Shown: piece after piece, positions 1 through 15,100 of the stretch
Position numbering within the stretch: position 1 is the stretch's first letter
Layout of the letters: each line of letters starts with the position of its first letter
NCBI GenBank assembly: GCA_963402885.1
Contig: OY727096.1
Span: 8,007,501-8,071,500 of the forward strand
DNA length: 64,000 nt
DNA from: Antedon bifida
Lineage: Eukaryota; Echinodermata; Crinoidea; Comatulida; Antedonidae
Direction of reading: 5' to 3'
Made by a program: the position numbers and the translations under genes
Notes under the pieces: model-generated
The model's input: the letters and a program-made list of their open reading frames with translations, nothing else
What the model was told of the DNA's origin: nothing
Database searches by the model: none

Positions 1-61
1 GCATGAAATATATTCAAATTTACCAATGGGTAACTGGTAATGTGAAGAAAACAAAACTTAC

Positions 62-198
62 ATAAGTATTCTTTAAATGAAATACAGGGTGCATCATCAT
101 CTGCTGGTGACAGAATGTCGCACATGTCCTTGATCGAGTATTCTGATTCTTCACTATTCTGGGCAATGCATTGGGTTAAGATTTCAACACAGTCCGCT
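62..198 (-). CDS. RECK: RECK exon 14: ADCVEIL block, last exon in window
   Basis: Encodes ADCVEILTQC, MCDILSPADDDAPCISFKEY and L. It matches vertebrate SDCVEILKKC...ICELLSPTDDLKNCI. The donor GTAAG at 57-61 shows that further exons lie beyond the left edge. Confidence 0.92.
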
Positions 199-3100
199 CT
201 AAAAAAAACAAACGAAATACCTTGAGTAAAAGTAACTTGCTTGCTTGAGATCCAATGGGACATATTCTAAGAAAAGATGAAGATAAACCAGTAAAGAGAG
301 CTTGGCATTTAAAAGTTGGAGGTAGAAGAGAAAGAGGACGGCCAAACGTGACGTGGAAAGATATGGTAAAGAAAGAAAGTAGGAAAGTTGGTTTAGAGTA
401 ACATGATGCACAAGACAGCCATTAACTTCTTGGAAGAGGGAGAAAGCAAACTCAAAGAAAAGATGATGATGTCAAGCCAAGCTTAACTGGGCAAAGCACC
501 ATAGGATTTCTGCTTGGCGTTTTTCATACACAAGAAGATTTTTTTCATACAAAAAAGCTGAATAATACTATCACTCGAAAATACCATGTGACCCATAATA
601 GTAATCAAATGAAAATATATATATCTAGAATTTTTTATATCTTATGTAAGAGCACTATAAGTTGTAATTGATACTTCATCTACTAAACTTACTTGCATAT
701 CATGTTACTGTGTGTCTTACGATGACATGGCCTAATCTGTAAAGTACATGCGATCGCTTTCCACATCTCAGGCTGGCAGTCTTGGATGTTCTGCACAGAG
801 AGCGTCATATGAGGCATCAGAATGGTTCCTCCCATCCAGTTGCTCATGTCTTCTCTTGCACTACGGTCTGCATGTGCATTGCAGCTGCGGAATAGCTCTG
901 TCGGCCTGTAAAATTATAATTATTCAATCAATTTGGTTTTAATTACTCTATTGAGCTGTACTAAAAGATTCAATACAATTTAATTGAATTCAATTTCAGG
1001 TGGCTGAGCAGTTAAAGAGAGGGGTGCTGCATAGTCTCTTCTGCTATTTCATAATTTCACTTTAAAGAACCCAGTCCATCTTTCGGAAGAGTAGGAGTGG
1101 GACTGGGATGTACTGGTCTCAGTCCTTGTTCAGACAAGATGATGGAAATTTTAGGTAATCATAGACTTTATTCATGAGATAATTTTAATTTTATATATTG
1201 CGTTAGTAGTCATGGTATTCATACCAAAAAGACACATAAAGCTCTGTCTAAACTCAAACTAGTTTGACAAAAAAGTGTTTTGTGCCCAAATATGGTAGTG
1301 ATATCATCATGTCCATATATGAGCACATCACATTGTTTTTCCCATAAAGTTTGAAAGTGTAGACAGAGCTTTAGATGATGTGATTCACCATGATAAGGCA
1401 AACATAGAAACTAAACGTCACATGGTGACCTAAAATAGAGACCTCAGACTAACACCTGACCAGCCAACAATCACTTGCTTACCTTCCATTAAAATTGCTG
1501 CAGTAATCCATTCCACTACAGCCTGGTTGACAGGGTTCTTCGACTGAAAATAACAGATTACAAATTTACTTTTGACAAATTGTAAGTAAAGGTGAAAATA
1601 TCAATTGCTTTTGCCTATTTTGTAGTGTCTTTGACTTTGACATCCTATAGCATTATGTACTGTATGTATACAGTATAAACATAATGCTACCCCACATCAT
1701 TAACTCACTTTATAATAAATGGATTTGTTTAAAGTTGTGCAAAAACTGAATCCATATAATGTATATACATACATATATATATATATGCACTGCACTGATG
1801 AAGGGCTAGTGTTGCCCGAAAGCTCTGCTAACTTTTCTGGCTGTTTACTTTATCGTTTTGATTTAGCTTTTCGCTTTTTTTTTTTGTATCTCCATTGAGA
1901 TCCAGCCACTGATACCCACAGCATTGTCATTTTTTTTAGTAATTTGCCTTTGGATTTATATATATATATATATATATGTACAATGCAGGTACCATGACAG
2001 TTATCATACACTAAAATGTTGAATTTGAAAATTATTATAATTAAAGTTATAATTAATACTTCATCTGTGCTAATTGTTTGTTTTTGTTATAGTAAACTTA
2101 CAATCAGCTAAGCATGTAAGCATGGCAGTCTCTTCTGCTGATCTGTATTTACACTTGATCTCAAACTCATCCCATCGTAATGGTTCAATAGGTTCGCTGT
2201 ATAACTATGAAATAGTAATAATAATAATAATAATCATGAGTGTCAAATGAAAATGATAAATATGTCAATTGTTTCATGAACCACAAGTTCATGGTTTAAA
2301 TCTATGGCTTTTTCATAATAATAGGATATCATGGGGAAAAAACAGAACAGGACCTATTTGAAACGTTTACTTACAAATGAACATTTTGTATATGCATGGC
2401 CCATGGAGGTATAAAAATAGACCTCCATGCATGGCCCAGTGAAGATCTGGGCCTCATCCGTGGTTAAATAAAGTTGTATTGAATTGAACAAATATAAAAA
2501 CCATGGTCATGGTCAAAAAGCTGGTTTTTCTAAAAAATCAAAAACACAAACCAAATTGTTCCCAATAAACGATTAAAGTAAAAACCCTTTTCTTACCTTG
2601 ATACACAAATTTTTGCAAACAGTACTAACAGCCACATGACAACAAGATAGTTTGGCACCCTCTACATTTAACAGACTAACTGGAGTCTTGCTCTCTTCTG
2701 ATGTTTTGGAGTCTAGTTTTGAAGTAGCTGTAAAAAGACAAAGAAAGAATAAAATACCAAATATTAATAATGAATGAATAATCATGAGTTTTCTAAAAAT
2801 AAGAATGAGATTCATCGGCCAATCATACGCCAGTTTGAAGATGGTGCCACTACTCAATGACACACCACTACACCGTTTGATACAGGATACCGGCGTTCCG
2901 TATCAAGCATATTCTTATGCAATTGTCAATGCAAAATTTAAGACTAAGTATAAATTTAATTACCATTAACAATAAAATAAATTTTATAAAAACTGCACTT
3001 TATTAAAAATACAGGTATATGTTTTGATGTTGGTGTATATATGGTGGCCGTTCATATGAACTTTCACCCACTGTTGTTGACTCTTAGTTTGATAGCATGT

Positions 3101-6100
3101 CAGAACAGGCTCTATATCCCCATAAGGTTTAGAATGTAGGTAGGGCATTATAACCAACCATCAGTGTAAAGCTTTTGGTCAATTGTTTAGTAGCATTAGC
3201 CCCTTCCAAATGCCGAACACTCCATCTTCTGTAGGCATGGGATGTACAGTACTACTGACAAAATGCTACCTACCCACATCAAGAAGAAAGCACTTCCAGA
3301 TTTTATCTGGCACATCAGTCAATAGTGGTTCTCCGCAATCATCTATCAATGCTTCCATTATCTGGATCTCATCTGTCATGACGTTCAGGGCATTATGACA
3401 CGTTTGACGACATTTTTCATTTGCAGATTGTTCACAGCAATGAATGCCTAATACAAGAAAATTGAGAAGATCTAATATTAAAATTTGTGGTTTTGTTTTG
3501 TGTTTGAATTTACTTTGAATTACCTGCTTTAAAGCTCTGTCTACACTATCAAATTAGTTTGACCAAAAAAGTGTGATATGCCCAAATATGGTAGTGATGT
3601 GCCCAAATATGGTAGTAATATGACATCATCATGTCCATTGTATGGGCACATCACATTTTTTTGTAACATAAACTAGTTTGATAGTGTAGACAGAGCTTTA
3701 CAGCCTATTTATAATTTTTAAAGAAGAAGCCCAAGATGACGAGGCATAATCAATCATGGGTTGAATTGGAGCCGTATAAAGAATAAGTGAATGAAAAGTT
3801 AAATGATGAGAATTGCGTTTAATATATTTTAACCTGTAATTTGCATTCTTTATGATTTTGTTAGTGATCAGCTTGCCAGACACATGTTGGTCAATCTCAG
3901 TTCCAAGATATTTATATATGACAAAACCAATGTACAGTACCTGTTAGTCTAGACAATCCAAAAATAAGACTTCAATGACATACATTACACTATTATGTCT
4001 TTTCCAAAAGTTAGATTTATTGAACCCAGGGTTTATACTATATTATGTTATATATTACATTACAGAATAAGGAAGTAGAAGCATATATATCACCCTAAAG
4101 GTGAACAATATCTTAAAGAATAAATCAACATGCTAAATTTGAGAATGTGAAAATATAAATCATAGTTTATGCTGTGAATATTATATAGTAGCGTCTTTAT
4201 TATTGCACTTTAAGACAAACAATGCTTTCACTCATATATTTGTGATTAATCAATTTTAATACTGAATTTGTGCAACATGAGAAGGGATAAAGCTTTTAAT
4301 GTACTTTCACTTTAATATAAATTCATGAGACAAAAATAAAATTCAGTGTAACAATTTGTAAAGCAAATCAACTTTTTTTTAGAGAGCTGTTGACAATCAA
4401 CGAAACCAAAACAATTTAGAGAGTGATATGAAGCACAAGGGATAAAAATAGCGTGAGAGGCAGGGGTTGGAGCATGTCTGTGCCATATTTATTATATTCA
4501 TTAGGCAGAACGATTTACTCTCATTGCACCATTCTTCAGACATAAAGCCGTACCCAATACATACAATGCATGGTAAAGAACTTGATACTGTAGGCCTATT
4601 TTTTTTATGTTTTATCTGCATTAAACAGATTCCTTACATTTCGGAAATTATAATGCAAAAGATAGCACATCAGATTTAATTTAGTACTTCATTTCACATC
4701 ACATTCCAGTTACTCACTGTTAATCACAAGAAAATAGTATGTCTATTGAATATCATGTGATCCACAATCCTCCAATCAAATGACAGGAATCTATTCAGGT
4801 TTGTTACAATTATTATGTTATTGTTATGGTATTTGTATTGAGAAATTGTAATTGTGAAAATGGAGAAAATGTACATGTACTCTTTTTCACCGTTTTAATT
4901 CTTTTCTGGTAAATAAATAAATGCCAACATAACTTGAATAACAAAACAATACTAAAATGATAATATACTTACTTTCTTTTGGATCTCTTTTTGATTGCGT
5001 AATACTTGTATAGTTGTGAACGCAAGTACTAATACTTTCATCAACATCAGAACAGTACATTGTAACATCTAATGCCATTTGTTCGGTTGGAGAAACCGCA
5101 TCAAAGACTGCCGCACATTTTGTTGAGCAAATATGCACTGAAGATGCACTTTGACAACAAGTCTTTTTCCCTAAAAATATATAATTATGTTATTCTTAAT
5201 ATTTAAATAAAGAATAATCAAATTAGATTATAAAAACAAACACAAAATTTCAGTATTATGAACAATTGCCAAAAAAATGAAAAAAATAACGATGCATAAC
5301 ATATTATTTTTGAATAGGCCACAGTTATAAAAAAATGTATTTTGCCAATAAAATAAACAGTTGAATTAACAAAAAAAATGACTTCCAGACAATGGGCTTC
5401 CACTTAAAATTATAGTTTTATAAGGTAAATATACAATTATGTATCATGGTGAAGAGCAAGGACACATCCCCATATTCCGGCATGAACACAATGAACTAAC
5501 GTGACATAATTATGGTGTCGGTCATCACAAATCAAAAGCTGCCCCCAATACTGAAAATGAATACTCACATGTAAGCCTATTAACACACTGGTACATTTGT
5601 TTCTGAAACAAAAATAAATAAATGGCCTGACTTTTAATTTCTTTCATGTTTGATGATTTATGAATTTACAGTATACTTAAAATTCAGCAATAGCTACAAG
5701 TTGGTGTTTACTATAAAGTGGAAAATTACTTCCATTTATTGTCATTTGCATATAAAATATACATAAAAAATTATGTTTGCTCTGAGATATAGAAAAACCA
5801 ATCAAAGAATCGATGGTTACTAGCCCAATGTGGCCCAAAAATATTATTACTAGCTGGGCCCATAGACATTATGGTTTCTTTTAGTATAGCTAATGTATGT
5901 TGGGCAAGTAGGCCTACCAAACAAAGCCCTGAAAAATATAGTACAACAACAACCAAAAAGTTTGATGTGCCCAAATATGGTAGTGATATGACATCATCAT
6001 GTCCATACATAGGCATATCACATTTTTTTGTCAAATAAAGTTTGATAGTGTAGACAGAGCTTTACATACACTACTCAGGAAGCAATGTAGTGTTTTGTTA

Positions 6101-9100
6101 AAGTTTGAATGGGTTATTGTAGACTAAAGAGGAATATCAATCTAGAAATTTCACTCCTTCCTGATCAAACAAATATAGTAGATTACTAAAGTAGATGAAT
6201 CAATTTTTTAGTGGTGCTTTTATACTAAGCTATTGTATGCTGGGCAAGTACTAAACCGACCCATGATAATTACTGTAGTAGGACAAACACCTCCAATCTA
6301 CCATACAATAAACAGGAAGCCATAGTGTTATAAGTTTTGTTAAAGTTTGAATAGTTTATTTCTGACTAAAAAGGAATAACAAACAAACATCCACCACTCA
6401 GGGTCTTTAAAATTCTTAGGTAATTTTTGATTTATTATGTTTTTGACAATTTTCAAAAGTTGTGTTCTAGAAAGCATAGTTTAAGTTTTCACACTTCACA
6501 AGTTCAAGGTTGGATAATTGAGTAAATTACATGGTAAAATTGAAAAAAGAACAAGTTAATATTGTTGTTTTAACAATACACAAGACAGGTAGGCTGCATG
6601 CTTCTTAGTTTAAACAAAGGGAATCGGTTAGTATAAAAGGTAATACAAATAGAAAGTATAGAATTTAGTAAATTGCAGCATCAATAACAGGTATTTTATA
6701 TCTTGAATAAAATTCATTTGAGGTTCCCGAAAACGGGTCGAATGGAACCCCTTTTCTTCCTGAATCAAAACACAGTCTATATCATGACATTTTTTCCGCT
6801 GGACAAGTCCTACATAGAATATGAATCTTACCTCATCTTTACGATCACAAAATGAAGACATGTCCTCCTGAACTTCAGCCTAGAACAATAAAAAAAACAA
6901 CAATCAATAAAGTATAAATATTAGACACCAATACAATAAGATATTTTAATATGCGCATATTAAATAGTATAGAGTTCGTTCTATTCTGAACTATAACTTT
7001 TTGCTTTACACTTCACCATGCATGCACACTTATTTATTAATTACATAAACAGGCCTATTGCTTTAAAATACTAGTAATGTAGCAAAAATGTTTTAATTAG
7101 ATTGTGGCATATGATTTTTATAATGTAAAGTGATGGAAAATTGACCATTATTAGATTCAAGATAATGTCAATGTCTAAAAGAAGTCAGGCCACAAATTTA
7201 CTTTAATTATGTACTTTTAATTAATGCGCAAAATGCACAATAGAACTACAAAAATGTGTAAACTTAATGCACAGTTTTGGAGTTTCTAGAGCAGACATCT
7301 TTGCTGCCAAATATCTCAACAGACTAGATCAACTGGAAGAAACATATACTCCAAATCCGATTATTTTTTTAACTCTTTATCCACCTCTCTTTCAGACATC
7401 TCTTTACCTGCCACTTTTATGTCCCAGTACATTGATTTTGTTAAGTGTGTAAAAGGTTACTGTGATTCAGATGTTTGCTGTTATGTTGCATATAGGATGC
7501 CTTGATGTGACATGCCTCTAAAGACTTTACTGCAGCAGTTACATGTTTTAAAGCCAATAAAAACCTTTTACTTAATTTCCATAAAACTTTTATCTTGTAA
7601 ATATTTGAAGAAACGATATATCAAGTAAATGTTAATTGAATTAAACTGACTGTTATAGCATAGCTGACGGAACTAAAACTTTGACTGTTTAGCCTAGTAT
7701 CTGACTGCTCTAGTTTAACATAAAAATGTAATTCTTGGAAAACATGGACGGCAAAATGGTTAAAAGAAATGGAAATGTTTAACCCTTGATCTTATCTTGA
7801 TGTTAAATATAACAGGTTTCCGAGTCATGGAAAAAACGCAATAATAGATTTTTAAATATGTAATTTAGCTGATATCTTTTTGTCATTTTAAAGAATGTAG
7901 TCATACTGTATGTCAAATTTTAACAATGAGCCACATCCCAAAGTTATAAAATCTAAAAAAAATGAGGATACTACCTGAATTGAAAGATTAGATAAGTAAG
8001 TACTATCTGTACAATAAATGCATCTGAAAGTTTGTTTTTTTCATATATAAAATATTAATTTAGAATTTAGCACATTAATTTGTACTTCGTTTATTCTAAA
8101 ACTATTTTCATAAATACCACTGAAAAGATGAAATTGTATCAAATTACTTTTTATACACTATTGCTATGTAGCCTAAATTCTTGTGACAAAATGTTAAGGA
8201 TAGCAATTTGTAAACATTAATTAACCCTTTAACTATAATTTCAAAATTAAGGCTGACTCAAAGTGAAGGCCTATACTGTGTGTTATGGGTATTTTCCTGA
8301 ATAAAATCTATTGACATCAGAAAGCAGAGGCTGAGAGCCATCAACGCCTATAGTGATCAAATCTGTCATTAATTGGATGCCTAATTAAAGGTCATAAGGT
8401 TAAAAGCAAACAGTATATTATGAAGATGTAACCCTATAGACTTATATTTATATTGAGATCAATTCAGTTTCAACATCTGCATTGACAGAGCTTTTTCCTT
8501 GGCAACCTCTATTGTGTGCAGCCTAAACAACTCTTCACAGACTTCACTCAAAAGCCTAAATAAATACACTTTCTAAGGTTTGGTCCGCTAAGAGCTTGAG
8601 AAGCTTCTCCTCAGACACATGACTTCAAAAGCTTTGGACAACTAATGAGTAGGGTCAAATTTATGGGTCAGTAAACAAATCGGTGATGACAAATGGAGGT
8701 GAAAGGAGATGAGTGATGGATGGAACTAGTCAACCAAACATGATAAAAACATTGTTACTCTATTAGTAATTAATGCAGACCTAATCACATGGCTGACATT
8801 CAATTTGTGTTATGTCTATATAGCACATTAACACATCATCCATCATCACTGAGTAGGTCTAGAAATAAAGAATTTCTGTATACATCTCTTAAAATGAACA
8901 TTAACATTTTATCTAGTTACAGATAAACTTTTTTTTTATTTACAGTACTGTCAAACTTTAATATACATTGTATATTGTCCTTTACTGTCTCTTACAAAGT
9001 TGTATTATGTTTTCCAAAAATGTTGAACATTTTAGGAAAAAAGGCTTAAATTGTTTATTTAAACTAAATGATATAGGCTCTCAAGCCTCTACTACATTAT

Positions 9101-12100
9101 AGCAAGCTCAAAATTCAAACAATATGAACAGAATAAATGTTGGTTTCAGGCCCTGCTACTACCTGTACTTGGCCCATGGCATAGTTTGACTAGACTGATT
9201 ATTTGCCATCAATGTTTTTTCATTTGTAGTTATTTAACTGACTATTTTGGATAATATATTCATAGTTTGTTTTCAACTCACTACTGTACTGTACTAAATC
9301 ATATTTAATTATTTGCTGACTTGCATATTTACATTTAAAAATACTGAGTATCACATTTTAAGAAAATGCATGAACTTTATTCTAGTTCAATCATTTTCAC
9401 TAGGCTAAAAGCCATATACTGACCAATATTGATCAGGTTGAACTAATTGAAAATGAATGATTACATATCAAAGCATTATTTCTCATACTAGCATTCTAAA
9501 AGTAGTAGACAATAACGTAACATGATATTTGCTTGGAATCAAACGTTATTAATTGGATGTCCGCACTAAATAAATAAAGTCAATGAAAGTGTTGGCAATA
9601 ATGAATATTCGAACCAACATGACAAACAAGTTCCATTTTTGGAAATCATCTATCTATGAAATATTATTATTATTATTACACAGTAGAACCCCTATTTAGG
9701 GCATACCTACAGGACTAACAAAGCGTCCTCTTTATAGTGGGTTGGCGTTTATTGATAAAGCATACTGTACATACTTTATTGACCCTTAATTATTCCACAG
9801 TATCCCCTTAATAGATAAAAGGTTGTACAGTACATTTGTACTAAAACACGGGGCATCTGTGCTGGGCTAAAATTCTCCTGAAATGTTTAGGCTAACTTGA
9901 AAAATGAGGAAGCATTTTCTGCAAACAAGAACAGCAATTCACAGCTATTTTTACACCTCACAGATTCATGTTGCAGAGAGCCATTTGTAGATGTGTGTAA
10001 GTGTTAAGTGTAAATAAATATTAATGAGAATTATGTACAAATTTACAACTTGATTTAGTATGTTGTTAATCATAAAATTATTATTCGAAATATTCTAAAT
10101 GATGGGAACCACGGAGATGAAACAAGAATTTAATGCTCGTGGCCTATAAGACTTAATCAAGATCTTCAAAAGAAAGTTCTACAAACAAATCTTATATTCA
10201 CATGATGCAGTGTGATTGGAAGTCAAACTTGTGGCCAGGACCGCAACACCATGACTACTTAAAATATGGAATCAATTTAATGTTTTCCATCTTGTCAATT
10301 TTCTTCCCCACTAAGCAATTACAAGAAAGTCATCACCTTAGATAAATTACCATTGTTGGTGGTATTTGTCGGCCATTTCACAAAATCATGTTCTCTTTTT
10401 CAGTTCATTAAATTATGATAGAAAGAGTTTATAAAGAGTTGATCAACCATGCTTGATCATCAGATTTGATTGTCCAACATTCCTGCGATCTATTTTACAC
10501 AGGTCATCGAATCTGTCCGTCATTTTCAGCAGCAACTCATTTATTCCCTAGTTGGGGGCAAACAATATGCTTGTATGCAGAAAAAAAAGAAAGCACGCTT
10601 TGTTTATTTTCTGTCTACACACAGATCATTTTGTTCAGAATTTTTTAGAGTATGTTGCTTCGTTGTACATCTGGTGTTTGTGTCTTTTAACCATTCCGAC
10701 TGCTTTTCTTTTCTTCTAATTCAAATATACTTAGGTAGTTCAAATAATGTCACTCACAAAAGAGAAAGCTTTTGCTGGTACAACAATGAAGTAACCTGTA
10801 TGTACATTCATTTTCAACTACTTTTTGTAAAATTAAAGTCAAATTGTATTGCAAAATTGTATTCATAAAAGTAACAAGTTATAAAAATAAAAAAAAAAAT
10901 CACAGTATAAAATCACTGAATATTAAAATCGCAAAAATAATGATTTGCTACTCTTCTAAAGTTCACTAAATAGCAAATGGTTAAAAACATTCATTTTTTA
11001 TCTATGTGTCTTACATTAAAAAAGCATAATAACATAAATGAAAAAATATCTATTGCTCTATGAGAATGCAAGGAAACATTATAACATTATAACATCTATT
11101 AAATAAACATAAAATCAAATTTCAATAAAGTATACTTTGTAAAAATCTGTTTTTTATCTGTTTTTTCTAATAAAGTTTTTACTTGTTTTCCTATACTTAC
11201 TTTTGAATTTCATGTAACCAAATTTTTAAAATTGAATATAAAATTATGTCTATTCTGTTGCCTCATGTCTCATGCAAGTCCAACTTCCATTGTAAGATAC
11301 ATATCATATTTCATTTTCAAATATTTTATTAGATAGAATTAATGGAATGATTGGTAGAGATTTGATAGACTATATTACTTTCCAATTTTGATAACCTTTA
11401 TACAATATTTAAAGTACATACTGTTCTATGTTTAGCACAACATCTGGTTAAATTTATTATTGGACAGAATTAATATAAACGTCTTCTCAGAGGAATCTAC
11501 AAATATTTAATTTAATCTATAGCAAGTTATCAATATGATCTGTTTTTTTAGTCATCGGCTTGTCAAATCTTATTTGCTCAGAAGACACCTCAAACTGTTG
11601 GAAATGTCCTACGGCCTGGGTTTATTAAATGAATGATGTCATTGGCCTTGTTTTCATGTTATTGATTTGTAGTAATTACTATAAACATCATAATCAGAAT
11701 AACGAAATGTAATTTCTTTTAAGTGACTCTGTTTTCTTGATTTACTACTAAACTTTTGAATTGAATGAATCTTCTTTTTTTTTAAATTAAGCTTAATCAA
11801 AAGAAAATCATTTGTTTATGTCAAGAAAATTTTCGAAGGTTATTCATTCATGAAGATTATATTAAAAAATATGGTAATATATGTAACACAGCCTGAATTG
11901 TGTCTTGTACTTTTTAATATTAATAAACAAAATGTTTTATTAACTGAGAATAAAAATGCATTTATCTCCTTAATTATATTTGTTTTGTGTTTGTTTTTTT
12001 TCAATATTTAACTTAATGTTTAACTATTTTTATATCCTATTCATAATGGTATATATTTTATTGTTATACCGCAAATATTAATATTCTCGTCATAATTTCT

Positions 12101-15100
12101 TTAATAGTATTTGAACAAAATGTATTATTTTTATATGGTAAAAAATCCTCAAAGCATCAATTTCTATACTTGAATACACTTATATTTACTTTACAATAAA
12201 AGCTATATCCACTGTATATATCCCACTTCACAGACTAAACTCATTTGGTAACAGTGATACATAAATCAGGCCATTACAACATCCTTAAATAACTATTTTA
12301 TCATTGATGTGAACTTTAAGGACCTTCTTAAACCCAAACAGTAGTTAACCTTACATCTTCACACCATTTAGGGGTATTTGCTGGCTCTAAGGATAAATAT
12401 TAGCCTAATCAAGCCTGATTTATATCTATAAAGGTAACAAATTAGATACTTCACTAAATCTCTCAAATCAGGTAATCAGGTAGGTTGACAGGTGACAAAT
12501 GCGGATAAATTTATGTTTCTCTGATCTCATTACTGGTGTTAGCAGTGGTATATGGATTGGTGTTAATCACCTAATTTGTCCATCAATGGCCTGGTTGAGC
12601 CAAGGGTGCTAACTGTAAGGCTTTAAAGCTTTAGCCTCATCCTACTACAGTACTACTACTAGTACTTTGGTTAACTTTATTAATAGACTATAATATAGTA
12701 TAGGAACTATCGTTTGATTGTATCAAGACAAATCAGTGTTTTGCTAAAAATTGTTAGAACATGCTAAAAGGCTTGAAATTAGGTTTCATTATTCTTAAAT
12801 GTATGAACAAGGATTTGCCCATTTCCATTGCATTTTGACGCTTGTGATATTTATTAAGCTAGTTACTATCCAAAACCATTATTTTATGTTATCTTATGTT
12901 CTATTATTAAAAGTAAAACCTTATTTGGTAAATAATTAGTATGATATGCTTTCAATACAATATCACATACTCTGTCAAAGTGATTATTTTTAAACATTTG
13001 TTTGTGAATTTAATTACTTGTTAGCTTAAAATTTTGTGCATTGTATTTTTTATTTAGAGGTGTAATAATAATATTAAAACCATACAAAGAAAAATTTTCT
13101 TTGTAACAAAAACTATTACAAAAAAATCAGCTAAATGACAAGAGAGCAGCGATGTGATCACAAGACATTCAATGGAATGTAAAGGCTAGAATGTAAAAGG
13201 ATTTAGCAAAAAAAGTTAGTTTTAAAAAATGTGTAATTATATAAATGAAACTGTCTTTGGTCATTTGTTTATATTGTAACAGTAGGTCAACTTATTGTTG
13301 TAAAATGTTAGTTATAACCATAAGTGTTCCAAGTAGAGGAACACTGAATAAACAAACAACATCAGTATTATGAAAAGTCTATATAGATTGAATAACATAA
13401 TACCAGAACATTCTCCATTCTGCATTATGGAAATATTTAATCTTTTTACATAATGAATCATTCAGTAAAAGAGAGTGCATTTGTGTGCAAACAAACAAAT
13501 GAGTTTTCATGTCCCATGGAGAGGTGCTATAACACCTGTGTTATTTCTCCCCTGAAATATGGCCCTGGATTCCCTAAAGAATGAGTTACCATGGTAACCT
13601 CAAACAGAATTATGACATGATTGATAACTTATGGAAATGAAATATGGTTATTGAGAAATATGATGGCAGAATGGTGTGTATGAAATTCCTTGTGCTTGAT
13701 TCATAAAAAAAAATAAATCCACAATGACACTAGATATAATTTTATCAAATCCAGCAAGGGTCTGGAATCAAATCGAATTTCAATGTTTCGTTTTCACGAT
13801 GCTCCACGCGGCTATGCGCTAAGCGATATGCGCATGGTCGTGTGAAAACGAAACATTGATGTTTGATTTGATAGAGCTTGAACTTGAACTGTGCCAGAAC
13901 AGGTGTGAAAGACCCTTGAACCAAGCCTGATAGATCACTGGTAGAATTTATACCATGGACCATGCTATTATTTTTTTTTTAATTTTAAAGACCTTATTTT
14001 TCAAAATTGACCATCATTATTCAACATCTTTATCACAAGTATGTTATTTTTATTACCCAGAATATAGTTTGAGGTATCTGGTTTGATATAAGTTCTGTGT
14101 TTAGGCAAAGAGTTACAGAATGTCTATATAAGCTAGGAAAAAATCCTGTACCAAATACAAATAGTATTTTTAGTTTAGGCTATAACAGAAAATCAGTCTA
14201 CTAGTACAACTGTCTGTTTGATTGTATTTCAAATTCCACGAGATGACCATCTAAAAGAAATTAGAAACTACAAACAAGCTAATTAATGTTTAATTGGTTA
14301 ATTAACCTAATTCCAGGTGAGCTAGATTGTATGGTAAGCCAATCAGAAGCATTTGGAAATATTAATTAGGTAATGTTTATTAGTCTGCTTGGTAAGTTAA
14401 ATATTCCTTATATCCTGACAATAAATACATGGAACCACAAAGATTTTGGAAATTTAAAATATAGTTTATGTAATGTATCCATATTTTATGATATCTATTC
14501 TTTTACAACCAGACTATTATTATTGGTTCAGTGAACTCCACAAACCTTCAAAATTGTGGTCACATAAAATATAGTTTCAATAAGCTTTGTCTTTATATTA
14601 AGTGTTTTATCCATTCTTTCAATTATGAATGTAGTAAATTTAAAAACCACAAATATTCATAGTCATGTTTGACTATTCAGTAGAAGGTGTTGTATTGTAT
14701 AGGCAGCTATTATAAAGCAAGGTTTTCCGAAACATATGTGGGCTAAAGGCTTTCAACAACATTTTAAATAACAGTGTGTACTGTATACATCAGCCTTGTA
14801 TTTCAAATTTTGGTTTTTATTCTAAATCTAAATTATTTTTACTTCATGTCCATACAATGTTTGTTTTCAAACAAACAACTAATTCAGAATACCAGATCTG
14901 TTTTCCCATGAAATCAGGTTTACCTGTGGGATAGAATGGAATCCACCCAATAAAGTTCAGGAGTTTATTCAGATAGCCCCATTCATATAGAAAAAAAATA
15001 TATCAAAATTTATAGTAAATCTATTCAGTAAAATCATTAGTTTATATCTTTATTTTGGTGGTCTAAAGGCAAGTGATATGGAGGTCATCCAAGTCCTACC

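Larger units (their letters stand above)
3448..4972. other. RECK intron 8
   Basis: Holds MITE family 1 copy 2 (3530-3700) and, directly beside it, a reverse-transcriptase scrap (3720-3935). Nothing is recognised in 3940-4972. Confidence 0.65.
5603..6831. other. RECK intron 6
   Basis: Contains a diverged tandem duplication (about 5885-6140 and 6225-6385), with a truncated MITE in the first copy. Confidence 0.55.

Noticed and set aside
10466-10868. 132-residue open frame in RECK intron 5
   Set aside because: AT-rich, Phe/Lys/Cys-biased composition, no domain, and it lies antisense inside an intron; expected by chance.
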